Shown here: positions 6,290-8,942 of the stretch, one piece after another
How positions within the stretch are numbered: position 1 is the first letter of the stretch
Layout of the letters: every line of letters begins with the position of its first letter
Source: Nitrospirales bacterium
Lineage (GTDB): Bacteria > Nitrospirota > Nitrospiria > Nitrospirales > UBA8639
Direction: 5' to 3'
Assembly: GCA_029261305.1 (NCBI GenBank)
Contig: JAJDBO010000225.1
Coordinates: 1 to 8,942 of the forward strand
Length of the DNA stretch: 8,942 bases
The notes under the pieces: generated by a model
What the model was told of the DNA's origin: nothing
The model's input: the letters and a program-made list of their open reading frames with translations, nothing else
Databases searched by the model: none
Translations under genes and position numbers: made by a program

Positions 6290-6343
6290 CCTATTAGTAT
6301 CGACTCAATACTATTTACTTGTAACGTTAAAAGGAGAACAGCC

Positions 6344-6586
6344 ATGAAAACAGCGACTTTTTACCATGCAGGATGCCCGGTGTGTGTGGAGACCGAAACC
6401 ATGGTCGCCCAGGCCATTGATCGCAAACAATACGAACTCGAAGTGGTCCATTTTGCACAACAACCTAGTCGGGTGACTGAAGCCGAAACGGTCGGGGTGA
6501 AATCAGTCCCCGCATTGGTGCTCGATGAGCAGGTTTTTCACATCAATTTTGGTGCATCGATGGAAGATGTGAAAAAGGCCACCTGA
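6344..6586 (+). CDS. Thioredoxin/glutaredoxin-like protein with CPVC active site
   Basis: The 80-residue protein starts at ATG 6344 with AAGGAG (6331-6336) seven bases upstream. The N-terminal strand TATFYHAGCPVC places the redox pair at Cys11 and Cys14 after a beta strand, as in glutaredoxins. The segment VGVKSVPALVLDEQVFHINFGA (about 50-71) supplies the cis-proline (Pro56) and the last strand pair of a minimal thioredoxin fold. It has no signal peptide, so it should act in the cytoplasm as a thiol-disulfide reductase or oxidant sensor. Its small size fits glutaredoxin-like proteins rather than full thioredoxins. It is the first gene of the divergon facing the cysteine-tailed MarR gene and probably its main target. 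The exported globin gene follows after 96 bases and may be co-transcribed. Confidence 0.85.
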   Translation: MKTATFYHAGCPVCVETETMVAQAIDRKQYELEVVHFAQQPSRVTEAETVGVKSVPALVLDEQVFHINFGASMEDVKKAT

Positions 6587-6682
6587 GTCTACACCGTGGA
6601 ATGGGGCTAAAAGTGCAAGGCCATGGAGCAATGATCGAACGGTATTTTTTATCATCGCATCACTAACAAAAGGAGAGAGAAC

Positions 6683-7141
6683 GTGAAGGTATTTGTGAAG
6701 TCTAGTCTAAGGTATGTCGTCATGGGGGTGTTGCTCACCTGCGTATCATGTGCGACAGCCGAACCCCCTGTCGGGAAGATCACCCCTTCATTGTATGATC
6801 GGTTAGGCGGAAAGCCCGCTATTGTGGCCGTGATTGATGAGTTTGTCCGCAATGTAGCCAAGGACAATCGGATTAATGGCCGCTTTGCCACCACGAATAT
6901 CCCGCGTTTAAAGGGACATCTTGTGGATCAAGTCTGTTCAGCAACTGGTGGACCGTGTACGTACTCCGGGAGGGATATGATCACCACGCATAAGGGTATG
7001 GGTATTACGAATGCGGAGTTTTCGGCGTTAGTGGCTGACTTGGTCTCGGCCCTCAATACCTTTAATGTGCCGAAAGCAGAACAAACGGAATTGCTGGGTC
7101 TTCTCGGTCCAATGAAATCGGACATTGTTGAGATCCCGTAA
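6683..7141 (+). CDS. Exported group 1 truncated hemoglobin
   Basis: The 152-residue protein starts at GTG 6683 with AAAGGAGAG seven bases upstream. Residues 1-26 form a signal peptide (basic KSSLR, then YVVMGVLLTCVSC). Cleavage after Ala-Thr-Ala (24-26) by signal peptidase I, or lipidation at Cys20 or Cys23, are both possible, the lipobox being weak. The globin domain begins at SLYDRLGGKPAIVAVIDEFV (36-55). GGPCTYSGRDM (89-99) is the group 1 signature, and His103 in THKGMGIT is the expected proximal haem ligand. At the B10 position, usually Tyr, the sequence has Val55, so the distal pocket differs from the NO-dioxygenase type. It likely acts in the periplasm in O2 or NO binding or electron transfer; the ligand is unproven. 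A strong hairpin lies 20 bases after the stop. Confidence 0.92.
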   Translation: MKVFVKSSLRYVVMGVLLTCVSCATAEPPVGKITPSLYDRLGGKPAIVAVIDEFVRNVAKDNRINGRFATTNIPRLKGHLVDQVCSATGGPCTYSGRDMITTHKGMGITNAEFSALVADLVSALNTFNVPKAEQTELLGLLGPMKSDIVEIP

Positions 7142-7161
7142 TGGCGGTGTGGAGCGAATTG

Positions 7162-7201
7162 GCCTCTTGCAGGAAAAGAGATCCTGCGAGAGGCTTCTTC
7201 C
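7162..7201 (+). terminator. Strong hairpin terminator after the globin gene
   Basis: GCCTCTTGCAGGA (7162-7174) pairs with TCCTGCGAGAGGC (7182-7194) over 13 positions, one of them G-U, across a 7-base loop. It is followed by TTCTTCC, a poor T-tract. It probably ends the transcript from the thioredoxin-like/globin genes. Confidence 0.75.
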
Positions 7202-7264
7202 AGTACAATGGCAACGTAAGAGGTTCGTGTGTGTATATGTCATGACTAACGAGGAGGTTTCAAC

Positions 7265-8134
7265 GTGAATCATATTTCTGTAGCCGAGTCTGGATCCGTC
7301 GTGTCGGTGTGGCGATATCCGGTGAAGTCCATGATCGGGGAGGAATTGGCGCTGGCTCACGTGAACAAATATGGATTGTTTGGTGATCGATCATACGCCC
7401 TTGTCGACACCACCGATGGAAAGACAGCCACGGCCAAAAATCCTCGTACATGGCCCACGCTGTTTACATTTCAAGCGACCTGCATTCAAACGGTGGACAG
7501 TGATGAGAAGATTCCTCCTGTCCGAATTACCCTGCCGAATGGCACCACCGTGACCAGTGAGCAACCTGATCTCGATCAGACCCTATCACAGGCGCTCAAG
7601 CGTGAGGTCCGCTTGTTGGTGATCGAGCAAGGTAAGGTCAAAGGCGTGCAGGTGTCTCTTCCCACCTCCTGGACTGGTCAATCTGACGAGTACTGGCCGG
7701 ATATCGAGGGCCGGGATCACCGAGACACGACCACGGAATTCACACTGCCAACGGGGACGTTTTTTGATGCCGCCACGGTTCATCTACTGACAACGGCCAC
7801 ATTATATCAACTTCGTGAGCACTACCCATCCGGGCACTTTGCCATTGAACGCTTTCGTCCCAACATCGTGGTCGAGTCGTTGGAAGAGAAGAAAGGCTTT
7901 GCAGAAAATTCCTGGATCGGCCATACCGTCGCCATTGGAGATGAGGTGCGCCTCACTATCACGGGTCCCTGCGGTCGGTGTGTGATGACCACGTTGCCTC
8001 AAGGCAATCTCCCGAAAGACCCGGGAATATTGCGAACCGCGCTCCAGCAGAACCACGGAAACGTTGGGGTGTACGCGAGCGTCTTACAGGGCGGCACGAT
8101 TCGCCCGGGTGATCGAATACGGGTTGAGCACTAA
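7265..8134 (+). CDS. MOSC domain protein (MOSC_N plus MOSC)
   Basis: The 289-residue protein starts at GTG 7265 with GAGGAGG (7251-7257) seven bases upstream. The N-terminal beta-barrel domain shows its hallmark VSVWRYPVKSMIGEEL (13-28) and GLFGDRSYALVD (37-48). The MOSC domain covers about residues 150-285, with ERFRPNIVVE (195-204), WIGHTVAIGDEVRL (217-230), GPCGRCVMTT (234-243) and GGTIRPGDRIRV (276-287). Cys239 is at the place of the conserved cysteine that binds molybdenum or carries sulfur in MOSC proteins such as mARC and YcbX; Cys236 makes it a CxxC pair. A role in molybdenum-dependent reduction of N-hydroxylated compounds or sulfur transfer is possible by family. It has no signal peptide. 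It lies behind the globin terminator, so it probably has its own promoter, which I could not identify. Confidence 0.93.
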   Translation: MNHISVAESGSVVSVWRYPVKSMIGEELALAHVNKYGLFGDRSYALVDTTDGKTATAKNPRTWPTLFTFQATCIQTVDSDEKIPPVRITLPNGTTVTSEQPDLDQTLSQALKREVRLLVIEQGKVKGVQVSLPTSWTGQSDEYWPDIEGRDHRDTTTEFTLPTGTFFDAATVHLLTTATLYQLREHYPSGHFAIERFRPNIVVESLEEKKGFAENSWIGHTVAIGDEVRLTITGPCGRCVMTTLPQGNLPKDPGILRTALQQNHGNVGVYASVLQGGTIRPGDRIRVEH

Positions 8135-8201
8135 AGTCTCGCAAGAGCCTGAACAATGACAAATCCGCATTCCGATTTGGAAAGGCCACATTCAACCCTT
8201 A

Positions 8202-8247
8202 AAATCAACGAAGAACCTGTTGATTTGCTCCGGGGAAATTTTTCCGG
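8202..8247. repeat. Two adjacent hairpins in the spacer after the MOSC gene
   Basis: AAATCAAC (8202-8209) and GTTGATTT (8219-8226) form a perfect 8-bp inverted repeat with a 9-base loop. CCGGGGAAATTTTTCCGG (8230-8247) is a second near-palindrome. Neither is followed by a T-tract. They sit directly before the attC-like site. Confidence 0.5.
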
Positions 8248-8253
8248 TGGAAT

Positions 8254-8312
8254 AGCTAACAAATCAAGTAAGAAGGACGCGCTAAGGCGCACCTCTTCTT
8301 GGGGGGTTAGAC
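8254..8312 (+). other. attC-like integron recombination site (59 bp)
   Basis: The outer boxes are AGCTAAC (8254-8260) and GTTAGAC (8306-8312). The right one fits the core GTTRRRY exactly; the left fits RYYYAAC except at its second base. CTAAC pairs with GTTAG. An unpaired spacer follows (AAAT opposite GGGG), then CAAG/CTTG, a bulged T (8269), AAGA/TCTT, a bulged A (8274), GG/CC and GCGC-TAAG-GCGC at the tip. Paired R boxes, an unpaired central spacer and extrahelical bases on one side are the structural marks of attC sites, and 59 bp is a normal length. Recombination would occur at 8306/8307. No integrase gene or second attC is visible in the window. Confidence 0.7.
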
Positions 8313-8354
8313 TTCCAAGATATTGCACATGTAGATTTACAATCAGGGGTAATT

Positions 8355-8780
8355 ATGAAAAATCAATGGCTCACTGAATTAGACGGAACAAATTGGACAG
8401 GGCAAGGTGAGCTTTGGCTCGACCCCGAAGGCAATAAAGCTGACGTGTATGATTGCCAATTACAAGTCAAGAATGATGTGATTAGCTATAGTTGGACTTA
8501 CGAAGGTGAAGCAAAGAAAGGAAATTTTACATTTAACGAAAACGGAGCAATATGGGTTGATAGTTGGCATCAACCAACAGCTGCAAACTGTATAAACGTA
8601 GCTGGTACATGGGGGCTCTTTACAGTTAAATATACATATGAGGTTCCATCACATCCAAACTGGGGTTGGCAAAATAAGCTAACAGAGCGGCCAGACGGTA
8701 CGTTAGTTCTTCAGATGACCAATATTGCGCCATGGGGTGAGGAAGGGCGGGCTGTACGGATGATCTTTTCTCGTATTTGA
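8355..8780 (+). CDS. Uncharacterised beta-rich protein, probable integron cassette gene
   Basis: The 141-residue protein starts at ATG 8355 with AGGGG (8345-8349) five bases upstream, and 43 bases after the attC-like site. Features include LDGTNWTGQGELWLDPEGN (9-27), YSWTYEGEAKKGNFTF (45-60), DSWHQPTAANCINVAGTWG (69-87) and a strongly conserved-looking end LQMTNIAPWGEEGRAVRM (119-136). Alternating strands and many Trp residues suggest a calycin/lipocalin-like beta barrel. I recognise a family of this type in various bacteria, without known function. There is no signal peptide. The gene is visibly AT-richer than the MOSC gene and uses codons such as AAA, AAT and ATA more freely. Together with the preceding attC-like site this suggests acquisition as a cassette. 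No attC is visible after it. Confidence 0.78.
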   Translation: MKNQWLTELDGTNWTGQGELWLDPEGNKADVYDCQLQVKNDVISYSWTYEGEAKKGNFTFNENGAIWVDSWHQPTAANCINVAGTWGLFTVKYTYEVPSHPNWGWQNKLTERPDGTLVLQMTNIAPWGEEGRAVRMIFSRI

Positions 8781-8942
8781 TAAGGGGTCGGATAAAGATA
8801 ACGGGTCACCCATTAGAAGCCTCTGGTCAAGTGGGCGCACGTTTCCTGTTGTTCTGAAGTTCCTTTTTCATTTCGACGACTCTTCCTCACGACGGCGAAC
8901 GAACCCCTCTCACTGCATCCGAGTTTTCGCTAGTGGCGGTGT
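8781..8942. other. Right-end tail without a convincing gene
   Basis: After the stop there is a short GGGT-CA-CCC hairpin near 8803-8811 and otherwise mixed-composition DNA. A 39-codon minus-strand frame (8813-8929) lacks an SD and family character. I see no attC, tRNA or terminator here. Confidence 0.5.

Larger units (their letters stand above)
6241..6313. promoter_or_regulatory. Three AGTAT/ATACT palindromes, likely MarR operators
   Basis: AGTATCGACCCAATACT (6241-6257) and AGTATCGACTCAATACT (6296-6312) are near-identical imperfect palindromes with 5-bp arms. The second extends to 6-bp arms, TAGTAT/ATACTA. A third, in the opposite arm order, is ATACT-6-AGTAT (6285-6300), sharing an arm with the second. 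Their size and the divergent position fit MarR dimer sites. Binding is inferred. Confidence 0.7.

Noticed and set aside
8202..8226. Perfect 8-bp inverted repeat as the MOSC gene terminator
   Set aside because: No T-tract follows and the stem is AT-rich, so termination is doubtful; kept only as a hairpin.
8156..8377. 73-codon plus-strand reading frame over the attC-like site
   Set aside because: It has no SD, runs through three palindromes and overlaps the better-supported gene at 8355; the protein shows no domain.
5361..8788. Shared GATAAGGGGTC at 5361 and 8778
   Set aside because: Only 11 bases with no flanking similarity; too short to argue for a repeat.
8813..8929. Short minus-strand open frame at the right end
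   Set aside because: Only 39 codons, no SD, Arg/Ser/Gln-rich low-character sequence.
1..8942. CRISPR array, tRNA or rRNA genes
   Set aside because: No regularly spaced direct repeats, tRNA arm pattern or rRNA-like stretch could be found by reading both strands.

Overview
The window looks like chromosomal DNA of a mid-GC environmental bacterium. The mix of families (exported group 1 truncated globin, MOSC protein, ECF42-type sigma factor with a DGPF/YCII partner, DUF1330 and EthD proteins, a lone attC-like site) would suit a Nitrospira-like or deltaproteobacterial genome. That is a weak guess from gene content; no rRNA or other phylogenetic marker is present. Most genes have good Shine-Dalgarno (SD) sequences. 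Several use GTG or TTG starts.

Layout, left to right. (1) 1-1421, + strand: the C-terminal part of an NmrA-like NAD(P)-binding protein, cut by the window edge, then a six- or seven-helix membrane protein of unknown function. (2) 5174-1457, - strand: a DGPF/YCII protein overlapping an ECF42-type sigma factor, then a small protein with two CxxC/HxxC zinc-site pairs, an uncharacterised His-rich protein, an EthD-domain protein and a DUF1330 protein. Three of these small proteins (YCII, EthD, DUF1330) belong to the dimeric alpha/beta-barrel superfamily. (3) 5175-5614: a degenerate spacer with a large palindrome that may be an insertion-sequence end, and a 186-bp, roughly 92% identical broken copy of the 5' part of the zinc-protein gene. 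(4) 5615-8134: a MarR-type regulator with a four-cysteine tail on the - strand, diverging from a CPVC thioredoxin-like protein, an exported truncated globin, a strong hairpin, and a MOSC protein. The divergent region carries three related AGTAT/ATACT palindromes placed around a good promoter. (5) 8135-8942: hairpin-rich non-coding DNA, a 59-bp palindrome with the layout of an integron attC site, an AT-richer gene of unknown function (likely a cassette gene), and a tail without a convincing gene.

Working together (inference): the ECF42/DGPF pair is a known conserved gene pair of unclear signal. The MarR regulator probably represses itself and the thioredoxin-like/globin genes, and its cysteines suggest a redox, nitrosative or metal cue. 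The right end looks like accessory DNA added by cassette recombination. The strongest points for follow-up are the attC-like site, the cysteine-tailed MarR with its operators, and the duplicated and broken zinc-protein gene.
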